From Nitrospira sp. (GTDB lineage Bacteria > Nitrospirota > Nitrospiria > Nitrospirales > Nitrospiraceae), in contig VGXF01000001.1 in assembly GCA_016873435.1 (NCBI GenBank), positions 62,001 to 126,000 on the forward strand: DNA of 64,000 nt, in the 5' to 3' direction. The translations under genes were made by a program, and so were the position numbers. Every line of letters starts with the position of its first letter. The stretch's first letter is position 1. The notes below the pieces were generated by a model. It saw only the letters and a list, made by a program, of their open reading frames with translations, was not told where the DNA came from and did no database searches. Of the stretch, positions 45,253-54,027 are shown one piece after another.

Positions 45253-45328
45253 GCTGTGCTTTCGAGCCGCGCGTGCCGCCTTGCAATCCCGCCGGACGCT
45301 CCGGCATACTGCCGTCACGGAATTAGGT

Positions 45329-45541
45329 ATGAGTGACTACGGCACCTGTCTTGTTCCCAACTGTACGCAAAAGCCTTATGCCCCGGCGGGCACCTGCACG
45401 GCTTGCAAGGATCATTTTCTGGAATTCCTGAAGTGGCGGCGGCGGAAGAGCGCGCAGATGTTTCACTCCTATGCCGCAATGACCATGCCGGAGCGAGATG
45501 ACGTGGCGGCGGAATGGCTCAAAACCGTCAAAGTCGAATAA
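45329..45541 (+). CDS. Small Cys-containing protein, possible zinc binder
   Basis: Product of 70 aa that I do not recognise. Four Cys lie near the N-terminus (GTCLVPNC, then GTCTACKDH) with a nearby His. This arrangement could bind zinc. A basic segment KWRRRKSAQMF follows. It is divergent from the PhoD-like gene. The ATG at 45329 is preceded by TTAGGT, a weak ribosome site. Confidence 0.6.
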   Translation: MSDYGTCLVPNCTQKPYAPAGTCTACKDHFLEFLKWRRRKSAQMFHSYAAMTMPERDDVAAEWLKTVKVE

Positions 45542-45544
45542 ACG

Positions 45545-45579
45545 ACACGTTACTCGTCACCCGTTATTCGTCATCTGTT
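45545..45579. repeat. Degenerate heptanucleotide tandem repeat
   Basis: ACACGTT, ACTCGTC, ACCCGTT, ATTCGTC, ATCTGTT: five units with the pattern A-Y-N-Y-G-T-Y. It begins three bases after the small Cys protein's stop codon. Confidence 0.65.
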
Positions 45580-45626
45580 CAAAAAAATGCACCGTTCTCG
45601 TCTACGATTGACGCATGGCGTCTGCG

Positions 45627-46022
45627 CTATCGCATCACTGGCGAGCCGTGGTGATGGATGATTTTCCACTCCTCGCCCACCCGCTCGTAGAGGTTTGTCG
45701 CCAGCACCTGGCTTACCTGCTTTTCGTCTGCTGATTGTTGCGCCGTGATATTCTCCGTGCAGATCACCCAGGCTACATCGCCCGCCACTTGGATCTGAAT
45801 CTCCGTTAGCTCGAACCGCATGGCAAAGGTGTTGTTGAAGATCAGCACCCAGGAATCACGCACCTCCGGCCAGCCGACGCGCAGCGCCCAGCCCGGGTGG
45901 ACACAGGTCACATACTCCTGATGCGCCCAGAGGCGGTCCATCTGCGCGATGTCCAGACTTTCGAAGGCCAAGTAAAACGCCTGATTGACGCGGGTGACTT
46001 CTTCGATTCGTTCTTTAATCAT
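45627..46022 (-). CDS. SnoaL/NTF2-like domain protein
   Basis: Single-domain protein of 131 aa with the cone-shaped NTF2-like fold: an N-terminal helix VNQAFYLAFESLDIAQMDRLW, the HQEYVTCVHPGWA segment and beta strands ending WKIIHHHGSPV. Such proteins include ketosteroid-isomerase-like enzymes and pure binding domains. The substrate is unknown. It lies 22 bp downstream of the MscS gene on the same strand. Confidence 0.85.
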   Translation of the reverse strand: MIKERIEEVTRVNQAFYLAFESLDIAQMDRLWAHQEYVTCVHPGWALRVGWPEVRDSWVLIFNNTFAMRFELTEIQIQVAGDVAWVICTENITAQQSADEKQVSQVLATNLYERVGEEWKIIHHHGSPVMR

Positions 46023-46044
46023 GGGAGTCGTCCACGTATGCCGG

Positions 46045-46875
46045 TCAGGCCGACGCTAACATGCGTACTTCTCGCTGCGGCAACGGCATCTCAATCCGAT
46101 GGGCACGAAACTGCTCGATCACGGTTTGGTAGAGCTCCGCCTGAGCCGTTCCGTAATCGGTGATCTTCACCCAGGGTTGAATCGACAACACGATCGCGGA
46201 ATCGCCAAGTGTTGCAATCCCCACAAGTGGCTCCGGATACTTCAGCACGCGCGGATGGATTGCAACGATCTGCCGCGCCAGCCTGAGCGCATCCGTCAGA
46301 TTGCTTCCATAGGCCACGCCGACCGATAGGTTCAACTGACGCATCACGCCGTAATTGCGTAGGACCTCACCTACGATCTCCCGATTGGGCACCACCACCT
46401 TGGACTGATCCCTATGGCGCAGCACGGTTGAAAATAGGTCGATCGACACCACTTCGCCATGGACGCCGATGATCTCGACGTACTCGCCAACGCTGAAGGG
46501 CTTGGTAATGATAATCGTCAGGCCAGCGACCACGTTGCTCAGGACGCCCTGCAACGCGAGACCGGCACCGAGACCGGCAACGCCGATACCAGCGATCAGC
46601 GGCGCGATCTGCACGCCGAATTTATCGAGCGCTGCAAGAACCGCGAAGGCGAACACGCCGCCCCGCACAACCCGAGCGATGAGACTCCTTACCGGCGGCT
46701 CCATATCCTGGCGGTCCAGCCAGCGCTGCACAGTCCCGCCCGCCCAACGGGCCAGCAGTGCGCCTACCGTCAAGATGGTTAGCGCCCCGAGCACCTGCAA
46801 TCCGTAGCGGAAAGCCAGATTCGTTACAAGATCCATCCAGGACATGACGGCATCCGGTGTCATTTTCACATTCAT
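46045..46875 (-). CDS. MscS-family mechanosensitive channel
   Basis: Membrane channel of 276 aa. Three hydrophobic helices (about 20-45, 65-90, 95-125) are followed by the MscS pore and beta domain with GVAGLGAGLALQGVLSN, PFSVGEYVEI and VVPNREIVGEVLRNY. It releases solutes on hypo-osmotic shock. The ATG at 46875 has AAGGAGG upstream, and its first 4 bp overlap the end of the EamA gene. Confidence 0.93.
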   Translation of the reverse strand: MNVKMTPDAVMSWMDLVTNLAFRYGLQVLGALTILTVGALLARWAGGTVQRWLDRQDMEPPVRSLIARVVRGGVFAFAVLAALDKFGVQIAPLIAGIGVAGLGAGLALQGVLSNVVAGLTIIITKPFSVGEYVEIIGVHGEVVSIDLFSTVLRHRDQSKVVVPNREIVGEVLRNYGVMRQLNLSVGVAYGSNLTDALRLARQIVAIHPRVLKYPEPLVGIATLGDSAIVLSIQPWVKITDYGTAQAELYQTVIEQFRAHRIEMPLPQREVRMLASA

Positions 46876-47786
46876 GAGCGGGCCTCCTTGTAGCGTCCTG
46901 ACTGCCAATTCACAAGCCAGACACCTACGAGAATCAGTACGATACCGGCAATTTTTGGCGCGTCCATTGCCTCACCCAGAATCATGACCGACAGCAACAG
47001 CGCGGACACAGGAATCAGATTGATAAAAATGCCCGCCCGCGACGGCCCCACTCCCTTCACCCCATGAAGCCAGGCCTGCTGGCCGAGGGCTGTCGGAAAC
47101 ACGATGAGAAACATCACTGCCAACCAAGCCGAGGTTGTGACGGAGTCCGTGCCCACAGCCAGCGCTTTTTGATCCGTCCACAGCAATGGAATCTGCGGCA
47201 GCAGCGAAAAGGCCAGCGTCGTCCAGTTGACTGTCAGCGGTGAGAGCCGCTCCATGATATGGCGACCGCCAATCGAGTAGAGTGCCCAGCAGACCTGCGC
47301 CAGCACGACAAGTGTACCACCCAACCATGGATTGGCGCCCGCTCCTCCAGATGCTCCCGCCGTGGATACAAGCGCCACACCGCCGAACGAGACCGTGCAG
47401 CCCAGCACCACGACGCGAAACGGCAGATCACGAAGAATAACAGATGCCAGCAGTGCCGTGATGACCGGCGCGGCCCCGATGATGACGCCGCCCACCGCCG
47501 CCTCCACGTAGCGAAGGCCAAACAGCGTCAGCAGATGGTTACCCAGCACGCCGAGGCTCAACCCCGCCAGCGTGGCCAGGTCGCGCGCCGACAACTTGGT
47601 CGTCGCCCCCTCCTGCCACCACCACAACGGAACCAACAGGGCCAACGCCCCGAACCCGCGCAGCATCGACACTTCGACCACCGACAGGGAGCCAAGGGCC
47701 CACTTCTGCGCGACGATTGAGGCGCCCCACGACACCGCCGCGAAGGTCAGCCCGCCGAAGGCGATCGTTTCGGAAGATTTCATCAT
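46872..47786 (-). CDS. EamA/DMT-family transporter
   Basis: Permease of 304 aa with about ten transmembrane helices arranged as two EamA halves (about 8-140 and 155-300). Recognisable pieces are FAAVSWGASIVAQKWALG and the second-half start WALYSIGGRHIMERLSP. Members export amino acids, nucleotides or other metabolites; the substrate cannot be named. Its 3' end overlaps mscS by 4 bp. Confidence 0.9.
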   Translation of the reverse strand: MMKSSETIAFGGLTFAAVSWGASIVAQKWALGSLSVVEVSMLRGFGALALLVPLWWWQEGATTKLSARDLATLAGLSLGVLGNHLLTLFGLRYVEAAVGGVIIGAAPVITALLASVILRDLPFRVVVLGCTVSFGGVALVSTAGASGGAGANPWLGGTLVVLAQVCWALYSIGGRHIMERLSPLTVNWTTLAFSLLPQIPLLWTDQKALAVGTDSVTTSAWLAVMFLIVFPTALGQQAWLHGVKGVGPSRAGIFINLIPVSALLLSVMILGEAMDAPKIAGIVLILVGVWLVNWQSGRYKEARS

Positions 47787-47837
47787 CGCTCGCATCTCGC
47801 GAAGCGTATCGTAATGTACGTCGAGGAGAAGATTTTC

Positions 47838-47858
47838 TTCACGCTTCACGCTTCAGAT
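47838..47858. repeat. Heptanucleotide repeat forming the end of the O-methyltransferase gene
   Basis: TTCACGC, TTCACGC, TTCAGAT: read on the minus strand these units encode the last six codons and the TGA of the O-methyltransferase. Confidence 0.5.
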
Positions 47859-48498
47859 CTCGTGGCTTGACAACAAGGACGCCATCGCGGATGGTCACAA
47901 GCACAGCGTCCACGGACTGGTCCCCGGCCACAGTCCGGTTTAATTCTCGAATGGCCGCCGTGGAGTCATCCGGCGGAGACTGCTTCAAGACACCCCCGGA
48001 CCACAGGACGTTATCGATAAGAATGAATCCAGATGGTGACAGCAGCTCCTTGGCGCGCCGGTAATAATTGACGTAGTTGACCTTATCCGCGTCGATGAAC
48101 ACAAGATCGAACGGACCGGTCACCGTCCGCATCGTCTCTAGCGCCGGACCCAGCTTGATGTCGATTTTCCCGCCCTGCGGGCTCTTTGCAAAATACTTCC
48201 GGGCAAGCGCGGCCGGTTTCTCGTCGATCTCGCAGGTGATAACTTCGCCGTCGGCCAGCAACGCCTCCGCAAAACAGAGCGCGCTGTACCCAGTGAACAT
48301 CCCGATCTCCAGTACGCGCCGGGCACCGGACACTCGCGTCATCATTTTCAGAAATGCGCCCTCAAGCGGGCCCACGATCATCTGCGGCAGGTCCATTGTA
48401 CGATAGGTTTCCTCGCGAAGCGCCTTACACACCTCAGATTCCGCCCATGAATGGGAAGCGGCGTAGTCGTCGATGTCGGGGTGCCTCAGGTCTTTCAT
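47839..48498 (-). CDS. O-methyltransferase, class I SAM-dependent
   Basis: Methyltransferase of 219 aa in the catechol/caffeoyl-CoA family. The SAM-binding motif is VLEIGMFTGYSALCFAEAL, FDLVFIDADKVNY holds a metal-ligand Asp, and LIDNVLWSG follows. Members methylate small catechols and need Mg. The substrate is unknown. The last residues are encoded by the 7-nt repeat. Its start codon overlaps the stop of the Panacea-like gene by 1 bp. Confidence 0.92.
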   Translation of the reverse strand: MKDLRHPDIDDYAASHSWAESEVCKALREETYRTMDLPQMIVGPLEGAFLKMMTRVSGARRVLEIGMFTGYSALCFAEALLADGEVITCEIDEKPAALARKYFAKSPQGGKIDIKLGPALETMRTVTGPFDLVFIDADKVNYVNYYRRAKELLSPSGFILIDNVLWSGGVLKQSPPDDSTAAIRELNRTVAGDQSVDAVLVTIRDGVLVVKPRDLKREA

Positions 48499-49097
48499 TA
48501 GTAACCCATGGCTGCATTTAACTTTGCCAGGACGACCGGCGGCACGGTGAATTCGTGCGGCACCTCGATCCGGTGTGGCACCAGCAGGATCGTATGAAAC
48601 GAAATATCGCGGATTCCCAACTTGAAGTCTGGCCGCTCGGGCGTGCTCAATTCGACTACCTCCACGGAATTCGTAATCGCGCCCGTGTCCTGCGGGCTGT
48701 AATGCGCAACCACCGCCTCCAGAATATTCAGTGCCTGCGTGTTGGGCTCGATGTCCTTAGAAGCCTCCCGCAGTAGCGGCACGACCGCCTGAGCTTCCTT
48801 CGCCACGTTGAAATTTGCCACCCGCCCCTTGTGTCGCAGGGACATGAGATCGTTGTCCAGATCCTTGCTGAAGGCACCGTAGGCATAGCGGAAGAATTCG
48901 CCGTGAAACCCCTTCACGCCCTTATTGAACATCTGCAGCGCGGAAAGAAACGCCAGCTGCTGGAGCTTGACATCGTTCATGAGCGTAGGCGGCTGGTCAT
49001 CCTGCGCATCATCGCGGGCACGGTCGAGGGATTCCACCTGGCACAGCATATACACGAGCAACGCACGATCTACAGCGATCTGATCCGGCTTGCGCAT
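48498..49097 (-). CDS. Panacea/DUF4065-like protein
   Basis: Product of 199 aa whose centre resembles the Panacea (DUF4065, SocA-like) domain: KLQQLAFLSALQMFNKGVKG, then FFRYAYGAFSKDLDNDLMSL. Panacea domains often act as antitoxins or proteolysis adaptors. No toxin-like gene adjoins, since its neighbours are an O-methyltransferase and fur. The start at 49097 fits a promoter whose -10 box ends 6 bp upstream. Assignment is moderate. Confidence 0.6.
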   Translation of the reverse strand: MRKPDQIAVDRALLVYMLCQVESLDRARDDAQDDQPPTLMNDVKLQQLAFLSALQMFNKGVKGFHGEFFRYAYGAFSKDLDNDLMSLRHKGRVANFNVAKEAQAVVPLLREASKDIEPNTQALNILEAVVAHYSPQDTGAITNSVEVVELSTPERPDFKLGIRDISFHTILLVPHRIEVPHEFTVPPVVLAKLNAAMGY

Positions 49098-49103
49098 GGC
49101 GGG

Positions 49104-49133
49104 ACTATAGTGCGCCATCTGATTCGGGGTCAA
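49104..49133 (-). promoter_or_regulatory. Promoter of the Panacea-like gene, leaderless arrangement
   Basis: Minus-strand TTGACC and TATAGT with an 18-bp spacer. Six bp separate the -10 from the ATG. Confidence 0.6.
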
Positions 49134-49149
49134 TGCGATATTTCCCTGC

Positions 49150-49179
49150 TTGACGCGCTTTGGCCAAATTCGTTTTAAT
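49150..49179 (+). promoter_or_regulatory. Promoter of fur
   Basis: TTGACG and TTTAAT with an 18-bp spacer, 7 bp before the fur ATG at 49187. It is divergent from the Panacea-like promoter. Confidence 0.5.
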
Positions 49180-49186
49180 ACCGCCC

Positions 49187-49636
49187 ATGCCGGTCCGGCC
49201 CCCCACGCACAAGCCGCCCAAAGATATTGGCTTGCTCAAGGACCACTTGGCCAAGCATCAGCTCAAGCTGACACGCCAGCGCGAGGAAGTGCTGGCCGTC
49301 TTCCTGCAAAACGAGCACATCACCGCTGAGCAGATGTACCGCCTGCTCAACAAAAAGGACCCGCATATCGGCCTCGCCACCATCTACCGGACCCTGAACC
49401 TGTTCTGCGAGGCGGGACTGGCCCAGGCCCGCCACTTTGGCGCGCAGACGCAATACGACAACGTCGCCCACAAGGGGCATCACGATCACCTCATCTGCAC
49501 TGGCTGCGCCAGGATCGTCGAATTCGAAAACGAGGAAATCGAGCGTCTCCAGAGCCAGGTCGCGTCCCGCCACGGCTTCACGATCACCAGCCATAAACTC
49601 GAGCTCTACGGGCTGTGCTCCCGCTGCCGTCACTGA
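49187..49636 (+). CDS. fur: Fur-family ferric uptake regulator
   Basis: Metal-dependent repressor of 149 aa. The winged-helix N-domain has KLTRQREEVLAVF and HIGLATIYRTLNLFCEAGL. The dimerisation domain carries HHDHLICTGCARIVEFENEEIE. CTGC and the C-terminal CSRC give the structural zinc site, and HHDH the regulatory metal ligands. The block of iron uptake genes directly downstream argues for Fur rather than PerR or Zur. Confidence 0.93.
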   Translation: MPVRPPTHKPPKDIGLLKDHLAKHQLKLTRQREEVLAVFLQNEHITAEQMYRLLNKKDPHIGLATIYRTLNLFCEAGLAQARHFGAQTQYDNVAHKGHHDHLICTGCARIVEFENEEIERLQSQVASRHGFTITSHKLELYGLCSRCRH

Positions 49637-49674
49637 CGGACACTGAAAAACCGCCTCCTCACATTCATTAAAAA

Positions 49675-49704
49675 TTGACGACTTTCCTGTTTTTTTGGTA
49701 TCGT
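49675..49704 (+). promoter_or_regulatory. Promoter of fbpABC
   Basis: TTGACG and TATCGT with an 18-bp spacer, ending 9 bp before the ATG. A weak palindrome just after it (GATGAATCAATATC) is only a poor Fur-box match. Confidence 0.5.
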
Positions 49705-49713
49705 ATTGAGAAG

Positions 49714-50742
49714 ATGAATCAATATCGTTTTCACAATCTGGCGACGATGCTCGCCTTCTGCGCCTGTCTCGTCGTCGGGGCCGCCGTCCCGGCTGCCGAG
49801 CCAGACACGCTGGTCGTCTATTCGGGCCGCGCCGAGCGGCTGATCAAGCCCGTACTGGACGCGTTCCAAGCCTCGAGCGGCATTCGGGTCGAGCTCCTCT
49901 CCTCCGGTACGACCGAACTGGTGAATCGTCTCCGGGCCGAAGGCTCGCGGACGCCGGCTGACGTCTTCATCACGAATGACGCCGGTAGTCTGGAACGGGC
50001 CCGCGAATTGAAACTGCTGCAGCCGGGCAATCTCTCTGACGTAGACCGCGCCATCCCCGCCCCCTACCGAGCGGCGGACAATAGCTGGATCGGGCTGTCA
50101 GGCCGGCTCTGGGTGATTGTGTACAACAAGAATCTGGCAAAACCATCCGACGTGGCGTCTCTCCTCGATCTGGCCGAGCCCAAATGGAAGGACAAGATCG
50201 CGATTCCCAATGCCGGCAGCGAATATCTTCAGGCCGGCGTCTCTGTCATGAAAGTTGTCCATGGCGAGGCGCGCATCAAGCAGTTTCTACAGGGGTTGAA
50301 GACCAATGCCGGCGCGCAAATCTATGGAAAAAGCTCGCAAATCGTGGAGGCGGTAGCCAAGGGGCAGGTCGTACTGGGTATCGTCAACCACTATTACATC
50401 TACCGCCATCTGGGAACCACGCCCGATGCCCCGATCGCGCTGCTCGTGCCCGATCAGCAGGAAGGGAAAATGGGTGCGATTTTGAACGTCGCTGGAGTCG
50501 GCATCACGGCCCAGACTAGGCATCTTGATGCCGCCAAGCGGCTCGTCGCCTTTCTGGCGTCCGAAGCGGGACAAAAACAATTCGCCGATCTCAACAAGGA
50601 ATACCCGCTCCGGCCTGATGTCACCGCCGACCCGGCGCTGCCGGACCGCGAACAACTCCGCATCGCTGCCGTCCCGTTGACCCGTCTCAGCGAACTGCGC
50701 GAGCCAGCCATGGCACTTATCGAATCGGTCGGCCTTCGGTAA
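49714..50742 (+). CDS. fbpA: Ferric-iron ABC transporter, periplasmic binding protein
   Basis: Exported iron-binding protein of 342 aa. A signal peptide ending VPAAE (about 1-29) is followed by a type II periplasmic-binding fold starting TLVVYSGRAERLIKPVLDAF. Tyr-rich GIVNHYYIY is where FbpA/FutA proteins have their iron-binding Tyr pair. It is followed 4 bp later by the permease. Binding of Fe(III) is inferred from family and context. Confidence 0.93.
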   Translation: MNQYRFHNLATMLAFCACLVVGAAVPAAEPDTLVVYSGRAERLIKPVLDAFQASSGIRVELLSSGTTELVNRLRAEGSRTPADVFITNDAGSLERARELKLLQPGNLSDVDRAIPAPYRAADNSWIGLSGRLWVIVYNKNLAKPSDVASLLDLAEPKWKDKIAIPNAGSEYLQAGVSVMKVVHGEARIKQFLQGLKTNAGAQIYGKSSQIVEAVAKGQVVLGIVNHYYIYRHLGTTPDAPIALLVPDQQEGKMGAILNVAGVGITAQTRHLDAAKRLVAFLASEAGQKQFADLNKEYPLRPDVTADPALPDREQLRIAAVPLTRLSELREPAMALIESVGLR

Positions 50743-50746
50743 TTCC

Positions 50747-52348
50747 ATGTCGGCCCTCACCGCCGTCAGACACACCGCCGGCAGCCCCTTGTCAGTGCTT
50801 GCGCTGACCGTCGCTGCGCTCTTGCTGGCCCCGCTACTCTACGTGGTGACGCTGGCACTCTCAGTCGATCCCGCTGTCTGGCAACGTCTGTGGGCCACAC
50901 GTATTCCAGAACTCCTAACCAACACGGCATGGCTGGCGGCCGGCACCGCTTTGGGGACCTGCCTTCTCGGTCTCTCGCTTGCCTGGATTGTCGTCCGCTA
51001 CGAATTCCCCGGCCGTCAGATCTGGGAATGGGCCCTCGTGTTACCGTTGGCCATGCCGACCTACGTTTTGGCTTATGTCTATGCGCATCTGGCCAGCCTT
51101 GGTGGCCCGCTCGACGACCTGTGGCAGCACTTCGCCGGTCCGCAAAGCCATCTGCCTTCGCCGCAGAGCCTTGGCGGCACCACGCTGGTCATGACGCTGG
51201 CCACCTTTCCCTTCGTGTATCTGCTCACCCGAGTTGCGCTGCTGAACTACAATGTGTCGTTCGACGAAGTGGCCCGTTCGTGCAACGCCTCCCGCCTACG
51301 CCGCCTGTTTGGTGTTACACTGCCGTTGTTGCGGCCGGCCATTGTTGCCGGCTTGTCGCTAGTGATCCTCTATGTCGTGTCAGATTTTGGTGCCGTGTCC
51401 CTACTCCGCTTCCAGACACTGACTTACGCGGTCTATCAGCAGATGACCGGCCGCTATGATACCACCGCCGCCGGTGCCTTGAGCCTACTTCTGGTCATCT
51501 TCGCCCTGCTCTTCTTCGCAGCTGAACGCTGGTTCCGTCAGCGCAGCCGTTTCTACCAATCGAGTGGACGTTTCCGAACATGGGACCGCTGTCGCTGCGG
51601 CACGGGAGGCACGACACTGATCCTGCTTTATCTGGGCCTCGTCCTGGGTGCCGCATTTCTCGTACCGGCCGGCCTGCTCGTCGAATGGAGTCTTTCTGCC
51701 ATTGCACAGCACGCCGTGGATCAGCGCTTTTGGGGCTTTGCCGGAAACAGCATGATGCTGTCTGGACTGGCGGCCACCGTGGCCGTTCTGCTGGGCACCC
51801 CGCTGGCATCGCTCGCCAGCCGAAAACCGTCCCGCGTGAATCTATTCTGTCTGCAGGCGGCTTATGCCGGCTACGTCGTGCCGGGACCGGTCGGCGCACT
51901 CGCGCTGCTCGTGCTGTGTTTGCACTTCGCACCCTGGTGGTACGGCACGGCCGTTGTCGTCGTGCTGGCCTACGTGATCCATTTCCTGCCGGCCGGATTG
52001 CAGTCGCTCGAGCCAGCCTTTCAGCAGATCAACCCGAACATCGAAGAAGCGGCGCGCTCGCTTGGCCTCAATGCCTGGCAAGCCCTGCGCCGCGTTACCC
52101 TGCCGCTGATCAAAAACGGATTTCTGGCCGCCTGGGTGCTGATGTTTTTACAGAGCATGAAGGAATTGCCTGCGACCTTGCTGCTCCGTCCGGTCGGTTT
52201 CGACACGCTGGCCGTGCGGGTCTGGTTGGAAGCGAGCGAGGAATATTACCAACTGGCCGCCCCGGCTGCACTGCTGATCGTCCTGCTGGCACTGCCAGCC
52301 TTGTGGCTACTCGTGGCCAGGGACTGGCGGGCATCGATGCGCACATGA
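50747..52348 (+). CDS. fbpB: Ferric-iron ABC transporter, fused permease
   Basis: Permease of 533 aa with about twelve transmembrane helices in two homologous halves, each carrying an EAA-type loop (FDEVARSCNASRLRRLFGVTL in the first half, IEEAARSLGLNAWQALRRVTL in the second, both near their G-to-L cores). This FbpB/SfuB layout is standard for Fe(III) importers. Its stop overlaps the ATPase start (ATGA). Confidence 0.94.
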   Translation: MSALTAVRHTAGSPLSVLALTVAALLLAPLLYVVTLALSVDPAVWQRLWATRIPELLTNTAWLAAGTALGTCLLGLSLAWIVVRYEFPGRQIWEWALVLPLAMPTYVLAYVYAHLASLGGPLDDLWQHFAGPQSHLPSPQSLGGTTLVMTLATFPFVYLLTRVALLNYNVSFDEVARSCNASRLRRLFGVTLPLLRPAIVAGLSLVILYVVSDFGAVSLLRFQTLTYAVYQQMTGRYDTTAAGALSLLLVIFALLFFAAERWFRQRSRFYQSSGRFRTWDRCRCGTGGTTLILLYLGLVLGAAFLVPAGLLVEWSLSAIAQHAVDQRFWGFAGNSMMLSGLAATVAVLLGTPLASLASRKPSRVNLFCLQAAYAGYVVPGPVGALALLVLCLHFAPWWYGTAVVVVLAYVIHFLPAGLQSLEPAFQQINPNIEEAARSLGLNAWQALRRVTLPLIKNGFLAAWVLMFLQSMKELPATLLLRPVGFDTLAVRVWLEASEEYYQLAAPAALLIVLLALPALWLLVARDWRASMRT

Positions 52349-53457
52349 AACCGACTGTCTCCGCACAACCAGACTATGGTGCCGCTTCACAAACCCACAG
52401 CCGGCGGCCTGTCGTCCTGGACCTCCGTGCCGTGAGCTGCCGGTACGGCAAAGATCGGGCTGCGATCATCGACATTTCGCTCACGGCACAGGAAGGCGAA
52501 ATCCTTTGCCTGCTCGGCCCATCCGGCTGCGGCAAGACGACCACGCTGCGGGCCATCGCCGGATTCGAACCGGTGACGGACGGCGAAATCCGGCTCGGCG
52601 GACAGCTCGTGTCATCGCCGGATATCTGCACGCCACCGGAAACGCGGCGCGTCGGTATGGTCTTTCAGGAATATGCCCTATTCCCCCATCTGCGCGTGGC
52701 CGACAACGTCGCCTTCGGACTGCACGAGCTGCCCCGCGAGGAACGCACCGCTCGCGTACAGCGTATGCTCACGCTGGTCGGCCTGACCGATTTCGCACGC
52801 CGCTTTCCCCATGAGCTCTCCGGCGGCCAGCAGCAGCGCGTGGCGCTGGCACGTGCACTCGTCCAACAGCCGGTCGTGCTGCTATTGGATGAACCATTTA
52901 GCAATCTCGATCCGGACATGGCGAGTAAAATGCGGCAGGATCTGCACGATCTTCTGCGGCAGACAAACACCACAACCGTTCTGGTGACCCACGATCACAA
53001 TGAAGCCTTCGCCATGGCCGACCGCATTGCCGTGCTCAACAACGGGCGTCTGGAGCAGTTCGACACGCCGGAGACGGTTTATCACACGCCGTCCACGCCC
53101 TTTGTCGCAGATTTCGTCGGGCAGGCCGACTTCATTCCGGGCACCATCCACGGTGACCTTGTGGCCACGGAGGTCGGAGAATTCCCGACTTCGTCGGAAT
53201 ACCGGGGCGGTGCCGACGTGGAGGTTATGGTCCGGCCAGACGACATTCACATTCTCCCGCTAGCCACGGCCAAGGCCTATATTCAGGCCCGGCAGTTTCA
53301 CGGCTCCGAAAATCTCTACACGATCAGCCTGCCATCCGGCCGGATCGTGCACAGTAGCGAACCCTCGACCACTGTGTATCCCGTCGGTACGCCGGTGGAG
53401 TTGCACGTCATCGCCACTCACACGGTCCTCTTCGAGCGACACACCAACCGCTCCTGA
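52345..53457 (+). CDS. fbpC: Ferric-iron ABC transporter, ATPase
   Basis: ATP-binding subunit of 370 aa. Walker A is GPSGCGKTT, the signature LSGGQQQRVALA and Walker B VLLLDEPFSNLD. A C-terminal TOBE-type domain (about 255-370) includes VRPDDIHILPL. The ATG at 52345 overlaps the permease stop by 4 bp. With FbpA and FbpB it makes a complete importer. Confidence 0.94.
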   Translation: MKPTVSAQPDYGAASQTHSRRPVVLDLRAVSCRYGKDRAAIIDISLTAQEGEILCLLGPSGCGKTTTLRAIAGFEPVTDGEIRLGGQLVSSPDICTPPETRRVGMVFQEYALFPHLRVADNVAFGLHELPREERTARVQRMLTLVGLTDFARRFPHELSGGQQQRVALARALVQQPVVLLLDEPFSNLDPDMASKMRQDLHDLLRQTNTTTVLVTHDHNEAFAMADRIAVLNNGRLEQFDTPETVYHTPSTPFVADFVGQADFIPGTIHGDLVATEVGEFPTSSEYRGGADVEVMVRPDDIHILPLATAKAYIQARQFHGSENLYTISLPSGRIVHSSEPSTTVYPVGTPVELHVIATHTVLFERHTNRS

Positions 53458-53521
53458 CCGCCGGCAGCGGCCCCTCATGTCGCAAGCCAGGAAGCAGGCA
53501 TCCGGAAGCCCAAATATTGTA

Positions 53522-53563
53522 TTGACAGCATACTGCCATTTTTGTTATTGATACTAATTATCA
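53522..53563 (+). promoter_or_regulatory. Promoter with Fur box upstream of exbB-exbD-tonB
   Basis: A -35 TTGACA lies at 53522-53527. TGATACTAATTATCA (53549-53563) differs at one position from the 7-1-7 Fur consensus TGATAATnATTATCA. It covers the -10 and start region (a candidate -10 TGTTAT is at 53543), the classic position for repression. Confidence 0.8.
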
Positions 53564-53601
53564 AATTCAATTTTTAGCGCTCGCTGCGCAAGGACTGTCG
53601 C

Positions 53602-54027
53602 ATGGAAGGCTTGAAAGAAGCGGTGGATTACGGGGTGATCGGGCTACTCCTGGCGCTCAGCGTCTGGTCAGTAGCCGTGGCCGTCGAGCGCTGGGTGTTC
53701 TACCGCCGCGTGGACGTGCGCCAGTTCCCCTCTCTGCAGGAATGTGAAATTGCCCTGACCCGGCGACTGGTGATCATCGGCACGGTCGCCGCCAACGCCC
53801 CCTATATTGGCCTGCTGGGCACTGTGCTGGGCATTATGCTCACCTTCCATACAATGGGTACCTCCGGCACCATGGCTGTGAGCACGATCATGATCGGCCT
53901 AAGCCTGGCCCTCAAGGCCACGGCGGCCGGGCTACTGGTGGCCATTCCCTGCGTGGTCATGAACAACGTGCTGCGCCGCCGCGTGACGGAATTGATCGCC
54001 CACTACAAGGCCTCGCATGGATCGTGA
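53602..54027 (+). CDS. exbB: ExbB, TonB-system proton channel
   Basis: Inner-membrane protein of 141 aa with three hydrophobic helices (about 12-30, 55-78, 92-118) and the MotA/TolQ/ExbB core NAPYIGLLGTVLGIMLTF. It is shorter than TolQ-type ExbB, like the small ExbB2 forms paired with ExbD. It overlaps exbD by 11 bp and sits under a Fur box. Confidence 0.92.
   Translation: MEGLKEAVDYGVIGLLLALSVWSVAVAVERWVFYRRVDVRQFPSLQECEIALTRRLVIIGTVAANAPYIGLLGTVLGIMLTFHTMGTSGTMAVSTIMIGLSLALKATAAGLLVAIPCVVMNNVLRRRVTELIAHYKASHGS

Noticed and set aside
49709-49724. Fur box at the fbpA start (GATGAATCAATATC)
   Set aside because: About ten of fourteen matches with weak symmetry; much poorer than the site at 53549.
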